Below, one piece after another: positions 49,101-56,562 of a DNA stretch of 64,000 nucleotides. This DNA is from Streptomyces sp. WAC 01529 (GTDB taxonomy: Bacteria; Actinomycetota; Actinomycetes; Streptomycetales; Streptomycetaceae). Both the position numbers and the translations under genes were made by a program. Under the pieces are notes generated by a model, which searched no databases, was not told the DNA's origin, and saw nothing but the letters and a program-made list of their open reading frames with translations. Positions within the stretch are counted from its first letter, which is position 1. The number at the start of each line of letters is the position of its first letter. The DNA is taken from assembly GCF_003945545.1 (NCBI RefSeq), contig NZ_CP029617.1, positions 4,227,001-4,291,000 of the forward strand. The letters run 5' to 3'.

Positions 49101-49957
49101 GTGGAGGAGGCCGGGACTGCGCCCTGCCCCACGCGGGCCGGAGGATCCTGCGTCGAGCCGCCACCCGGGCGAGGCACCGGACCCCGGCCCGCCCTAACAC
49201 CCGGGGCAAGCCCAGGATCCTGCCGAAGAATCCCCGCATGCAACGCGGCCAGCTCCGGCCCCGGATCAACCCCCAACTCCCGAGCCAGCCGCCCCCGCAA
49301 CTCCTCATAGGAAGCCAACGCCTCCCCCTGCCGCCCCGCGAGGTAAAGGGCCCGCATCTGCAAGCCCCGCAGCCGCTCCCTCAGCGGATACCGAGTCACA
49401 AGATCCGTCAACTCCCCGGTGAGCAACGCATGGTCCTCCGCCGCCAGCCGCGCCTCCCCCTGCTCCTCAAGCACCGCCAGCCGCTGCTCGGCCAACCGCT
49501 GCGCTGACGCTCGTACGAACTCCTCGTCGGCGAAATCGGCGTAAGCGGGCCCGCGCCACAACTGAAGCGCCTCGCCGAGGAGTTCGGCCCGCACCCGAGG
49601 GTCACCCTGGAGCCGCGCTTCCCCCACCAGCTCACGGAAGCGGAACGCATCCACAAAGTCCCCGGCCCCAGCCCCGGCCCCCGCCTCCACCCGGAGCCGG
49701 TAACCGGCGGCCTCGTACACCACCCGGTCGCGCCCGATCGCGCGCCGCAGCTGGGAGACCTTGGACTGAAGGGCGTTGGCGGGTCTGCCGGGCGGCCGGT
49801 CGCCCCAGAGGTCGTCGATGAGCCGGTCGGCGGAGACCGGCCGCCCCTCGTGCACCAGAAGGTCGGCGAGCAGCGCCCGGACCTTCGCCTCGGGAACCCT
49901 CACCGGCTCTCCGTCACCGTCCCACACAGCCAGTGGACCGAGCACCCCGAACCGCAT
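46127..49957 (-). CDS. large SARP (AfsR-like) transcriptional regulator with NTPase and TPR domains, carrying an in-frame repeat array
   Basis: 1276 residues. The winged-helix DNA-binding domain (1-90, MRFGVLGPLAVWDGDGEPVR) is followed by the bacterial transcriptional activation domain (about 95-245, DFVDAFRFRELVGEA), a Gly/Pro-rich linker (250-325), an NB-ARC-like NTPase (Walker A GAGGVGKTR near 353-361, LLVLDNCEQV, LATSQEPL), a winged-helix/TPR superhelix, and TPRs to the end. Residues about 826-932 are five 22-residue units from dispersed repeat B. ATG 49957 is chosen because the SARP fold begins there, although the frame extends 34 codons further. It is divergent from an SDR-MFS pair that it may control. 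Confidence 0.9.
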   Translation of the reverse strand: MRFGVLGPLAVWDGDGEPVRVPEAKVRALLADLLVHEGRPVSADRLIDDLWGDRPPGRPANALQSKVSQLRRAIGRDRVVYEAAGYRLRVEAGAGAGAGDFVDAFRFRELVGEARLQGDPRVRAELLGEALQLWRGPAYADFADEEFVRASAQRLAEQRLAVLEEQGEARLAAEDHALLTGELTDLVTRYPLRERLRGLQMRALYLAGRQGEALASYEELRGRLARELGVDPGPELAALHAGILRQDPGLAPGVRAGRGPVPRPGGGSTQDPPARVGQGAVPASSTGAPQASPRREGQDPVPGTGGGAAQVSATAVGRGSNLPAPLTPLLGRESAVREVQGLLERARVVTLTGAGGVGKTRLAVEVAGRVAGGGGGGGEGAVADGVWLVEFAGLRGGPDGSGVDGLAEAVAGVLGLRDDAPSGVPAPGADGGPLERLAAALRDRHMLLVLDNCEQVVEQAAHLTDTLLRTAPGLRVLATSQEPLGLTGEGVFLVAPLDEDDAVSLFAARAAASAPGFSLADPGDAEAVAEICRRLDGIPLALELAATRVRGLGVRELAERLGDRFRLLTSGQRGAPARQQTLRAVIDWSWELLSAPERIVLRRLAVHRDGCTLEAAEAVCAGDGVEREEVLDLLMRLVGRSLVVVVPGRAGVGVGVGAAAGGVTRYRLLESVGAYAVERLREMEDLRGVRERHLRYYLALAERAEPYLRGGGQREWLARLDAEAGNLRAALEEAVRGGSGSGFGSGSGFGSGDVAGRLGVALAWWWLLRGRLAEARRYLSEVGRLGVGGAELRVLWGAFALLTGSGGGAWGGGGICSCAGGCGVGGVSSVDICGFDGAGRAVPRAPEGAGPVAFCGFDGAERAVPRAPDGDQPAESCGFDGAGRAVPRAPEGAGPVAFCGFDGAERAVPRAPDGDQPAESCGYDVAERTVPRASADPDDVRHVGARLLWLYAYALFSAGEQTRSEEVNSCALRGAEESGDLWGAAASLSLRAMHALIRGDLGTIPRDGLRAAALFAELGDRWGELQTVTPLAVLAEIKGDYEEAARRQDEGLRIARELGLEAEVAARLSGLGRLALLTKEWQRARELHEQARDLAVAQGYRYGEIHAEMGLALGARRAGDLDAAESYLLRIRDRHADVSSPVGDHLLHAELGFVAELRGDRARAEAEHLLGLEIARTLAEPRALALSLEGLAGAAALAGARETGGAEHAALLLGAADAARRRVGAPLPPAERGDVDRATAAAKAALGEAAFADAFARGAELPPGELPHPRIPAPPG
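47155..47470 (-). repeat. five family B units in the SARP regulator gene
   Basis: A 132-bp unit repeats exactly from 47191 and 47323; each contains two 66-bp halves, with a fifth diverged half at the upstream end in + coordinates (47155-47190). The coding units are CGFDGAGRAVPRAPEGAGPV and CGFDGAERAVPRAPDGDQPA (each followed by two more residues), five in all, the last being CGYDVAERTVPRAS. Each half contains TCGCGCAGTTCCYCGCGCCCC or CGCGCCGTTCCCCGCGCCCC, the body of the intergenic family B repeat. Confidence 0.92.
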
Positions 49958-49999
49958 GTGGATCACCGTACACACGCCCGAACGACGGCCTGGCGCCGA

Positions 50000-50032
50000 C
50001 CGTCGGCGAACCGTCAGCGGGCCGTCAGCGGA
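50000..50032 (+). promoter_or_regulatory. three 11-bp direct repeats, candidate SARP binding site
   Basis: CCGTCGGCGAA, CCGTCAGCGGG and CCGTCAGCGGA follow each other without gaps. SARP proteins bind direct repeats spaced one helical turn (11 bp) apart upstream of -10 elements. The site lies between the SARP gene start (49957) and the SDR start (50074). Confidence 0.55.
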
Positions 50033-50073
50033 CCCCCAGCGCCTCCGAAGCCCCCTCAAGAAGAGTCATCCGC

Positions 50074-50736
50074 ATGCCCAAGTACGAGAACCGGAAAGCC
50101 GTGGTCATCGGTGGCACGACCGGCCTCGGCCTCGCCATCGCCAAACGGCTGGTCGAGGGCGGCGCCGAGGTCCTGCTGACCGGCGACCGGCCGGCGGACC
50201 TGGCGGAAGCCGCCGAGGAGGTGGGCCCCCGGGCCCACATCATCCGCTGGCCCCCGCCGCCTCGGGGGCAGGCCGAGGATCTGCCCCCCAAGGCCGACGC
50301 ACCGCTGGCCCGCGAGACCGACGCACTGGCGCGCGAGACCGACGTACGACTGACCCACGAGACCGACGTACGACTGACCCACGAGACCGACGTACGACTG
50401 ACCCGCGAGGCCGACGCACAGCTGACCCGGAACACCGAGGCACGGCTCGGCCGCATCGACCTCCTCTTCGTCCACGCGGAGACGGAACTGCCCGTACCGC
50501 CCCCGCCCGCCCTGCTCCGACTCCTCCGCGAGGGCGGCTCCGTGATCCTCACCGCCGCGTCCGCGGACCCGGCGACCAACTCCCTCGCCCCCTTGATCCG
50601 CTGCCACGGCACGGCCGACGACGCGGCCCGAACGGCACTCGGCCTGGCGGCGGCGACCTCACTTACGCCGACTGCCCCACGCACACGTACCGCCCCTCAC
50701 ACACGTACCGCCCCTCGTACGCCCGAAAGGACCTGA
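50074..50736 (+). CDS. degenerate short-chain dehydrogenase with an 8-residue tandem repeat
   Basis: 220 residues. A Rossmann start MPKYENRKAVVIGGTTGLGL, with AIAKRLVEGGAEVLLTGDRP, is typical of SDRs fused or paired with MFS exporters. The middle is replaced by a tandem repeat (residues about 81-127: ETDVRLTH three times, then diverged copies). IDLLFVHAETE stands where SDRs have the NAG strand, and LLREGGSVILTAAS matches the beta-5 strand, but no YxxxK catalytic pair follows. A Thr/Pro/Arg repeat tail ends the protein. It is therefore probably inactive as a dehydrogenase. ATG 50074; upstream starts lie in the SARP promoter region. The MFS gene starts 4 bp after its stop. Confidence 0.75.
   Translation: MPKYENRKAVVIGGTTGLGLAIAKRLVEGGAEVLLTGDRPADLAEAAEEVGPRAHIIRWPPPPRGQAEDLPPKADAPLARETDALARETDVRLTHETDVRLTHETDVRLTREADAQLTRNTEARLGRIDLLFVHAETELPVPPPPALLRLLREGGSVILTAASADPATNSLAPLIRCHGTADDAARTALGLAAATSLTPTAPRTRTAPHTRTAPRTPERT
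50314..50454 (+). repeat. 24-bp tandem repeat in the SDR gene
   Basis: GAGACCGACGTACGACTGAC (plus CCAC or CCGC) begins at 50335, 50359 and 50383, with diverged units at 50407 and 50431 and a 21-bp unit before it at 50314. All units are whole codons, so copy number can change without breaking the frame. Confidence 0.9.
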
Positions 50737-50740
50737 CCCC

Positions 50741-51973
50741 ATGCCCACGGAGACACACACGAGGACCCCGCACCCGCCAACCCCCCAGACAAACCCCCCG
50801 CACCCCCAGAAACTCCCCCTGCCCGCCCTACTGGCACTGGCCACGGCCGTGTTCATCACCAGCCTGACCGAGACGCTGCCCGCGGGCCTGCTGCCCGCCA
50901 TGAGCGCCGACCTGGGCGTGAGCGAGTCCGCGACAGGCCAGACCGTCACGGTCTACGCCATCGGCACCGCGCTCACCGCGATACCGCTGACGGCGGCCAC
51001 ATCGGGCTGGCGCCGGAAGCGACTGCTCCTCATGGCGATGGCAGGCTTCGCGGCAGCGAACACCGTCACGGCGGTCTCGGGCAACTACACCCTCACGATG
51101 GCCGCCCGTTTCCTCGCGGGCGTGGCCGCGGGCCTGGCCTGGGCGCTGCTCGCCGGGTACGCCCGTCGGATGGCACCCGTCCACCTCCAGGGCAAGGCCA
51201 TCGCGATCGCGATGGCGGGCATCCCCGTGGCGCTCTCACTCGGCGTACCGGCAGGCACATTCCTGGGCAAGGTGGTCAGCTGGCAGGTGGCGTTCCTGGC
51301 CATGACGGGCCTCACGGCGGGCCTGCTCGCGTGGATCGCGGCGCTCGTACCCGACTACCCCGGGCAGCCGCGCGGGGCGACGCCCCCGATGCTGCGGACG
51401 CTGCGCGTGCCGGGCGTGACGCCGGTCCTGTTCGTCACGCTGGTGTTCGTCCTCGCGCACACGGTCCTCTATACGTACATCGCGACGTACCTCGACGGAC
51501 TCGGCATGGGCGGCTCGACCGACCTGGTGCTGCTGGTCTTCGGCGCGGCGTCCCTGCTCAGCATCTGGCTCGTGGGCGCCCTGATCCACCACAGGCTGCG
51601 CGCGCTGATGCTGGCGGCGGTACTGCTCGTGGGCGTGGCGGCGGCGGTGTTGGCGGTGTTCTCCGGGGCCCCGGTACTCGTGTACGCGGCGGTGACGCTG
51701 TGGGGCCTGGGCTGGGGCGGCGCGCCGACCCTCCTGCAGACCGCGGCGGGCGACGCGGGCGGTGAGGCGGCGGACACCGCGCAGGCCATGCTGGTCACGC
51801 TGTGGAACGTGGCCATGGCTGCGGGCGGAGTAGCGGGCGGCCTCCTCCTGAACCTCTCCGGCACCGAGTCTTTCCCCTGGACCATCCTGCTCCTCCTCAT
51901 CCCGGTCCTCCTGACGGTTCTCGCCTCCCGGACCCACGGGTTTCCCGCGAAGCGGGTTGCTGCCGGAACGTGA
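50741..51973 (+). CDS. MFS transporter (DHA1, 12-helix type)
   Basis: 410 residues with 12 predicted helices from about residue 30 (LPALLALATAVFITSLTETL). The segment ETLPAGLLPAMSADLGVSES is typical of the CmlA/AraJ/YdhP branch of drug and sugar efflux proteins; a motif A-like segment (GWRRKRLLLM) follows helix 2. It has a Pro/Thr-rich N-terminal tail. It is 4 bp after the SDR gene and cotranscribed. Probable export of a small molecule; substrate unknown. Confidence 0.88.
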   Translation: MPTETHTRTPHPPTPQTNPPHPQKLPLPALLALATAVFITSLTETLPAGLLPAMSADLGVSESATGQTVTVYAIGTALTAIPLTAATSGWRRKRLLLMAMAGFAAANTVTAVSGNYTLTMAARFLAGVAAGLAWALLAGYARRMAPVHLQGKAIAIAMAGIPVALSLGVPAGTFLGKVVSWQVAFLAMTGLTAGLLAWIAALVPDYPGQPRGATPPMLRTLRVPGVTPVLFVTLVFVLAHTVLYTYIATYLDGLGMGGSTDLVLLVFGAASLLSIWLVGALIHHRLRALMLAAVLLVGVAAAVLAVFSGAPVLVYAAVTLWGLGWGGAPTLLQTAAGDAGGEAADTAQAMLVTLWNVAMAAGGVAGGLLLNLSGTESFPWTILLLLIPVLLTVLASRTHGFPAKRVAAGT

Positions 51974-52474
51974 AGGGCGGGCGGGGCGCGGACCGCATAC
52001 GGCGGAGGAGAGCCTGGGCGGATCCCGGCGGCGTAGGGCTCATTCGCGCCGAACTGGCCTCAGCGCGGCCGCCGTTCACTGCCGCGCAGGAGTACGGTTG
52101 ACCGTAGGCAGGGCATGTCGCACGCCGGTACCCAGACCGGCCTCGCTCTCGCGCGCCGGCCCGCATCTCGCGCTCCGCCCGGCGCGGGCCCACCCACCAG
52201 GACCCCCAGTCCGCGCCGGCGTCCCACCGCACGGCGCCCCCCGATTCCGGCCCCCGGCCATACGGGGAACCCGGCACCGAAGCCACCACCGCACCGGCCC
52301 CCGCCCGCACCGGGAGCCGAACCCACGACCCCACCCCACTCACCCCACCCCACCTCACTCACCCCACCCGCTCCACTCACCCCACCTGTTGGACAGGGGC
52401 AGCCCAGGACCCCGGCCGCGCCGCGAGCCACGAGTACCTCCGACCGTCCCTCTTCCTCTCAGGAGCACACCCCC
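51974..52474. other. 501-bp gene-free region
   Basis: No convincing gene; open frames on both strands are Pro/Arg- or Gly/Arg-rich products of GC bias. It contains a short C-rich array (52337-52386) and the leader of the DUF5994-like gene with an AGGAG site at 52461-52465. Confidence 0.6.
52337..52386. repeat. short direct repeats CACTCACCCCACC
   Basis: Three copies of CACTCACCCCACC start at 52337, 52356 and 52374, spaced 19 and 18 bp, in the leader of the next gene. Confidence 0.8.
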
Positions 52475-52930
52475 ATGACCGCCGCCCTTCAGCAACCGCC
52501 GCCGCCCTCCCACCCCCTGCTCCGCCTGACCCTGGCCGCCCGCCTCGGCGGCGCCCCGCGCCGGATCGACGGAGCGTGGTGGCCCAGGTCGCACGACCTG
52601 CTCGTCGAACTCCCGCTCCTGTTGGCCGGGTTGCCCGCCGCCTGGGGAAACATCACCGCCGTCACCGTGAACGCGCCCGCCTGGTCCCCGTCCCCCGGCC
52701 GCCTCCTCGTCGCCAACCAACTCGTACGGCTGCGCAGGACCGACACCAGGGCGGACTCCAGGGCGGACCCCACGACGGATCCCAGGACCGACCTCAGGCC
52801 CGAGACCCCGCACGCCCCCTCCACCATCTGCCTCCTGACCCCCGGCCGAGGACGCTGGGACCTGCTCGTCGTACCGCCGGAGACCCTGGAGGCCAGCGCT
52901 GAATCGGCCATGGCGACCGCCGCGGAGTGA
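52475..52930 (+). CDS. DUF5994-like protein
   Basis: 151 residues (MTAALQQPPPPSHPLLRLTL). RIDGAWWPRSHDLLVELPLL and GRWDLLVVPPETLE match the DUF5994 family common in Streptomyces. The middle carries an extra TDTRADSRADPTTDPRTDLRP low-complexity insert (about residues 88-108, again a short repeat). ATG 52475 follows AGGAG. No function is known; no membrane segment. Confidence 0.72.
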   Translation: MTAALQQPPPPSHPLLRLTLAARLGGAPRRIDGAWWPRSHDLLVELPLLLAGLPAAWGNITAVTVNAPAWSPSPGRLLVANQLVRLRRTDTRADSRADPTTDPRTDLRPETPHAPSTICLLTPGRGRWDLLVVPPETLEASAESAMATAAE

Positions 52931-52956
52931 AGCTCTGCCCACAGGTCTGAGATGAT

Positions 52957-52979
52957 CGGGGCCCGTACGTAGGGCCCCG
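52957..52979 (+). terminator. hairpin between the DUF5994-like and small membrane genes
   Basis: CGGGGCCC pairs with GGGCCCCG around GTACGTA, 27 bp after the stop. It could end the first transcript or act as an attenuator, since the next gene is on the same strand. Confidence 0.55.
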
Positions 52980-53005
52980 TGGGGGTCCGACCAGGTGGGG
53001 TGGGG

Positions 53006-53209
53006 ATGTCGATGATGGTGTTGCTGCTCAGCATGGGGGTGCTGATCGCGGCGGCGGGCCTCGGGGCCGTCGTATGGGCCGCGCGGGGCGGCCCGCGCTG
53101 GGTCCACGGCGTGGCCAAGGCGACGACTGTCGCAGCGGAGTTGGCCGCGTCGGCCACCAAGAAGAGCCGCCGCGGCGACAACAACAACGGCGCGGACTCC
53201 GTCATGTGA
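53006..53209 (+). CDS. small single-helix membrane protein
   Basis: 67 residues: MSMMVLLLSMGVLIAAAGLG forms one helix, then WAARGGPRWVHG, an amphipathic Ala/Val stretch and a polar basic tail KKSRRGDNNNGADSVM. ATG 53006; a start nine codons upstream is less likely. No domain is recognised. The protein ends at the edge of a large pentanucleotide repeat. Confidence 0.5.
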   Translation: MSMMVLLLSMGVLIAAAGLGAVVWAARGGPRWVHGVAKATTVAAELAASATKKSRRGDNNNGADSVM

Positions 53210-53211
53210 CG

Positions 53212-53535
53212 TGAGCCGACCCGACGGGACGCGAACCGACGCGACGCGACGCGGCACGAGCTGACGCGACGCGACCCGACCTGACCCGATCCGACGCGGC
53301 CCGAGCTGACGCGACGCGGCCCGAGCCGGTGAGACCGGACCCGGCCCGAGCCGACCCGAACCGACGCGACGCGAGCCGGTGTGACCGGACCCGACCCGAG
53401 CCGACGCGACCCGAGCCAACGACCCGGCCTGACTCGACCTGACCCGACCCGACCCGAGCCGACGGCCTGACTCGACCCGACCCGAGCCGACGGCCTGGCC
53501 CGACTCGACCCGGCCCCACCCAACCCGACGCCCCG
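53212..53535. repeat. degenerate pentanucleotide array (CGACC/CGACG)n
   Basis: About 320 bp built from 5-base steps such as CGACC, CGACG, GAGCC and TGACC, with repeats like GCGACGCGACGCG and GACCCGACCCGAGCC. Longer blocks (CGAGCTGACGCGACGCGGCC and CCGACGGCCTGACTCGACC) recur two or three times. Both strands give only Ser/Arg/Val- or Arg/Pro-rich open frames, so it is non-coding. The rest of 53536-53675 has no gene. Confidence 0.88.
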
Positions 53536-53675
53536 GCGCGCGAGTCGGCATGCACCCGCCTCCCCGCAGCCCCACCGGACCGCCGATTTCGGCACGGAAG
53601 CCGGACCTTAACGGCCCCGCGACGTCACCGGATCCGCTGCCGCGAGAGCGGGCCTCGCCCCCCCGCGACGATCCC

Positions 53676-54533
53676 CTACGACACAGGGGCGGCCCCACGG
53701 CCCGCCCGCCGCACCCCCCGCCCCACCCCCCGGTGCAACCCCAACCCACTGACCCCCGGCTCCTCAACGCCCTCCAACAGCCGCATGTCATGGTCGTAAT
53801 CCCCGCCGACGAGCGAGCGGAACGGCACCGGGTCCTCCGTGAACAGACCGTCGAGCCGCGCCCCGTACTCCCGCCGCGCCGCCGCGAACCGCTCTTCCGG
53901 CAGCTCATTGGCGCCGTACACCGCGAAAGGCGCCAGCGGCGCCATGCCGGTGAACCAGAACAACCCGTGCTGAAGCGGATGCAGCACGTCCGCGAGCTGC
54001 CCGTGGATCCCCCGATCCGAGAACGACGTCTCCCGCGCGCCCACCGTCACCGAGATCAACGCCCGCCGCCCCGCGAGCACGCCCTCGCTGTAGGGCGGCG
54101 GCACCGCGGGCCCGTACGCGAACCCGGCCGTGAAGACACGGTCGATCCACCCCTTGAGGATCGCGGGCGCCGAGAACCACCACAGCGGAAACTGCAGTAC
54201 CACCGCATCCGCCCACCGCACCTTCTCCTGCTCCGCCGCCACATCCGGCGTCAACCGCCCCGCGAGCGTCGCCTCCTCGGAGGCAGCCATGACACGCAGC
54301 CGCGGACGGGCACCGGCAGCAACGCCCCCGCTCCCACCCTCGTACGCCTCACCCGAAGGAAAATCGCCGGCATCCACCGTCGCCTTCCACTTCATCGCAT
54401 ACAGATCGGACACCCGCACCTCATGCCCGGCGGCACGCAAGTGACCGACCGCGAAATTGGTCAACGCCCCGTTGAGGGAGCGGGGTTCGGGATGGGCACT
54501 GACGACAAGAACCTTCTTCACGTCTACGTTCAT
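53676..54533 (-). CDS. NAD(P)H-dependent oxidoreductase (flavodoxin-like fold)
   Basis: 285 residues. SAHPEPRSLNGAL (about 12-24) and the flavin-binding FPLWWFSAPAILKGWIDRVF (115-134) are the hallmarks of the MdaB/KefF/NQO-like quinone reductase family. The protein should reduce quinones or similar with FMN/FAD. The start MNVDVKKVLVV (ATG 54533) is used; the frame extends 99 codons upstream but overlaps the divergent regulator. The divergent XRE-type regulator at 54688 probably controls it. Confidence 0.88.
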   Translation of the reverse strand: MNVDVKKVLVVSAHPEPRSLNGALTNFAVGHLRAAGHEVRVSDLYAMKWKATVDAGDFPSGEAYEGGSGGVAAGARPRLRVMAASEEATLAGRLTPDVAAEQEKVRWADAVVLQFPLWWFSAPAILKGWIDRVFTAGFAYGPAVPPPYSEGVLAGRRALISVTVGARETSFSDRGIHGQLADVLHPLQHGLFWFTGMAPLAPFAVYGANELPEERFAAARREYGARLDGLFTEDPVPFRSLVGGDYDHDMRLLEGVEEPGVSGLGLHRGVGRGVRRAGRGAAPVS

Positions 54534-54687
54534 GGGGCCACGCTCTCCCGGCCACGCGCCCCCAGCCATCCCCCCACCCAGCGGCGGAACCTCATTCCTG
54601 GTACCACCAGGCCCACCCACGCCCACCCACGCGCACCCCGCCCCACGGACCGAAACCGGCGCCCCCCGGGGGCCCATACTTGATCGC

Positions 54688-55569
54688 ATGGAGACTCCCG
54701 GCCCGGAACTCGGCACCTTCCTGCGCGCCCGCCGGGCCCGAGTCACCCCCGAGGCCGTCGGGCTCCCGGCCGGTCCCCGCCGCAGAGTGCGCGGCCTGCG
54801 CCGCGAGGAGCTGGCCCAGCTGGCAGGCATCAGCGTCGACTATTACGTACGTCTCGAACAGGGCCGCGCCACCCAGCCGTCCCCGGAAGTGCTCGACGCC
54901 CTCGCCAGGGCGCTCGGTCTGGACATGGCGGAACGCGGGCACCTCATGACCCTGGCGACGGCCGAGCACGCCCCCGCGCCGACGGCCAGGGTGAGCCCGC
55001 TGCTGCGCCGCGTTTTGGACGCGGTAGCCGACGGCTTCCCGGCGTTCGCGACGGACCACCGCCTCGACGTCGTCGCCTGGAACGACCTCGGCGCCGAACT
55101 CCTCGGCGGCCTCGCCGACCCGCCCCGCCGCGACCGCAACAACGCCAGATACCTCTTCCTGGACCCCGCCTCCAGGGACGTACACCCGGAGTGGCCCGAC
55201 CGCGCGGCCGAAGCCGTGGGCCAGCTCCGAGTAGCCGCCGGCCGCCACCTGAACGACACACAGCTCAAGTCACTAATCGCCGAACTGCACTCCAACAGCG
55301 CGGAGTTCCGGCGCATCTGGGCGACCGGTGAGGTGGTGATGTGCGCGGCGGGCACCAAACGGCTGCGCCACCCGGAGACGGGGACGCTCACGCTGGACTT
55401 CGAGAGCCTGCACGTACCGGCGGCGCCCGGTGAGACGGGGCTGGTCGTGCACGTGTTCGGCGCGGCGGAAGGCACGGAGGCGGCAGCGGCGCTGACCCGC
55501 CTCACGAGACGGCTCGCGAGCACCACAGAGCGCCGTACGAGGAGCCACACGACGACCCCAGCCGACTGA
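54688..55569 (+). CDS. XRE-family regulator with MmyB-like ligand domain
   Basis: 293 residues. The HTH (about 7-85) contains LRREELAQLAGISVDYYVRL, preceded by the family's RRVRGLRREEL. The C-terminal ligand domain (about 110-275) contains AWNDLGAELLGGLAD and a final LHVPAAPGETGLVVHVFGA. It belongs to the actinobacterial MmyB/MLTR type, members of which usually regulate a divergent oxidoreductase. The 154-bp gap to the oxidoreductase holds both promoters; no clear dyad was seen. ATG 54688. Confidence 0.88.
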   Translation: METPGPELGTFLRARRARVTPEAVGLPAGPRRRVRGLRREELAQLAGISVDYYVRLEQGRATQPSPEVLDALARALGLDMAERGHLMTLATAEHAPAPTARVSPLLRRVLDAVADGFPAFATDHRLDVVAWNDLGAELLGGLADPPRRDRNNARYLFLDPASRDVHPEWPDRAAEAVGQLRVAAGRHLNDTQLKSLIAELHSNSAEFRRIWATGEVVMCAAGTKRLRHPETGTLTLDFESLHVPAAPGETGLVVHVFGAAEGTEAAAALTRLTRRLASTTERRTRSHTTTPAD

Positions 55570-55588
55570 CGAATCACCCACTCACGCC

Positions 55589-56218
55589 TCAGAAGTCATC
55601 GGCGCCGTTCCGCAGCTCGTACGTCCAGTAGCCGGTCGCCCACTTCGCCGGATCCACGGCGACACCACTCTCACCCGGAGCCTTGACGGCGGTCATGCCG
55701 CCCCCGCCCTGGAGGGTGACGGAGAACCCGGTGACGACCTCGTTCTCCTCGTCGACGCCACCGTCGGAGAGCCTCACCAGCGCGTACGCCGGGGCCCCCG
55801 CTTTGAGGACAACGGCCGTGGCGGGCTTGCTCTTGGCGACCGGCGGCACGTTCTCCCGGTGGCTCTCCAGGAACTGGATCTCCGGGTAGCCGGTCATCGT
55901 GCAGCTGTGCCCCGAGGTGTTCTTCGCGGTCAGGACGATGTGGGTGTAGGGCGGCCCGTTGTGGCGGGCGGCACTGAGGGAGAGGTCCTTGGCGGCGCAG
56001 GCGGGGGCGGCGCCGTGGGCAGCGGCGTCGGCGGCAGCCCCACTCCCCCCACCCGAGGAAACGGAAACGGTCCCCCCATCCCCACCAGCCCCACCACTCC
56101 GACTCACTCCCGCAGCCTTGACCCCGGTGCCATCCCCACCGCACGCGGTGAGCGACAGGGCGAAGACGGCGGCGCCGGTCGCGGCGACAACGGTGGTGCG
56201 ACTACGGAACGTACGCAT
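55589..56218 (-). CDS. DUF4232 lipoprotein
   Basis: 209 residues. Lipobox LTAC (cysteine about residue 27) after MRTFRSRTTVVAATGAAVFA, then a Gly/Ser linker (about 30-70). The DUF4232 beta-sandwich follows (about 75-205): HIVLTAKNTSGHSCTMTGYP, AYALVRLSDGG, with cysteines in ACAAKD and SCTMTG that may pair. Extracellular, membrane-anchored; function unknown. ATG 56218; longer in-frame starts lack a signal peptide. Confidence 0.83.
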   Translation of the reverse strand: MRTFRSRTTVVAATGAAVFALSLTACGGDGTGVKAAGVSRSGGAGGDGGTVSVSSGGGSGAAADAAAHGAAPACAAKDLSLSAARHNGPPYTHIVLTAKNTSGHSCTMTGYPEIQFLESHRENVPPVAKSKPATAVVLKAGAPAYALVRLSDGGVDEENEVVTGFSVTLQGGGGMTAVKAPGESGVAVDPAKWATGYWTYELRNGADDF

Positions 56219-56511
56219 GGGAGTTCCCCCGAAAAGGTAAGGACGGTGACAAGGACGCGAGCAGGACCCGGCGTGAAACCGCCCCGCCCCCGACCCGGCC
56301 TGACCTGCTGACACCACGAGTCTGCCCCGCCCCGCTCACGTCCCACTGCCGCCCGACTCACGTCCCCCTGCCGCCCGGCCCCTCCCGGCTCTAGGCGCGG
56401 GGCCGTGGTGAACCGGTGGACGGCGTACGTCAGAACCAGAATGAAATCGGTCGCCACCCAGAACGCGACGACCAGACCGGCCTCGGACGGCCCAGCCAAC
56501 GGCCCTGTCAT
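56104..56511 (-). CDS. possible small membrane protein (doubtful)
   Basis: An open frame of 135 codons begins MTGPLAGPSEAGLVVAFWVA and continues TDFILVLTYAVHRF, a plausible single membrane helix of a type seen in small Streptomyces proteins. After about residue 45 the sequence is low-complexity and runs into the DUF4232 gene in another frame, so a genuine protein would need an earlier stop or be a decayed fragment. The surrounding 56219-56562 has no other gene. Confidence 0.25.
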   Translation of the reverse strand: MTGPLAGPSEAGLVVAFWVATDFILVLTYAVHRFTTAPRLEPGGAGRQGDVSRAAVGRERGGADSWCQQVRPGRGRGGFTPGPARVLVTVLTFSGELPCVRSVVAPPLSPRPAPPSSPCRSPRAVGMAPGSRLRE

Positions 56512-56562
56512 AGCCGATCAGACGCGTGTACCCTGCCGGACCGCTGATCATATGGGGGCCTC

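Noticed and set aside
46034..49507. Open frame of 1157 codons on the plus strand, opposite the SARP gene
   Set aside because: Antisense shadow of the SARP regulator, which has clear domains on the other strand.
52115..52474. N-terminal extension of the DUF5994-like protein
   Set aside because: Arg/Pro-rich low-complexity sequence; the ATG at 52475 has an AGGAG site and matches the family start.
53212..53535. Protein-coding frames (Ser/Arg/Val- or Arg/Pro-rich) on both strands
   Set aside because: They follow from a 5-bp simple repeat; no ribosome site or domain.
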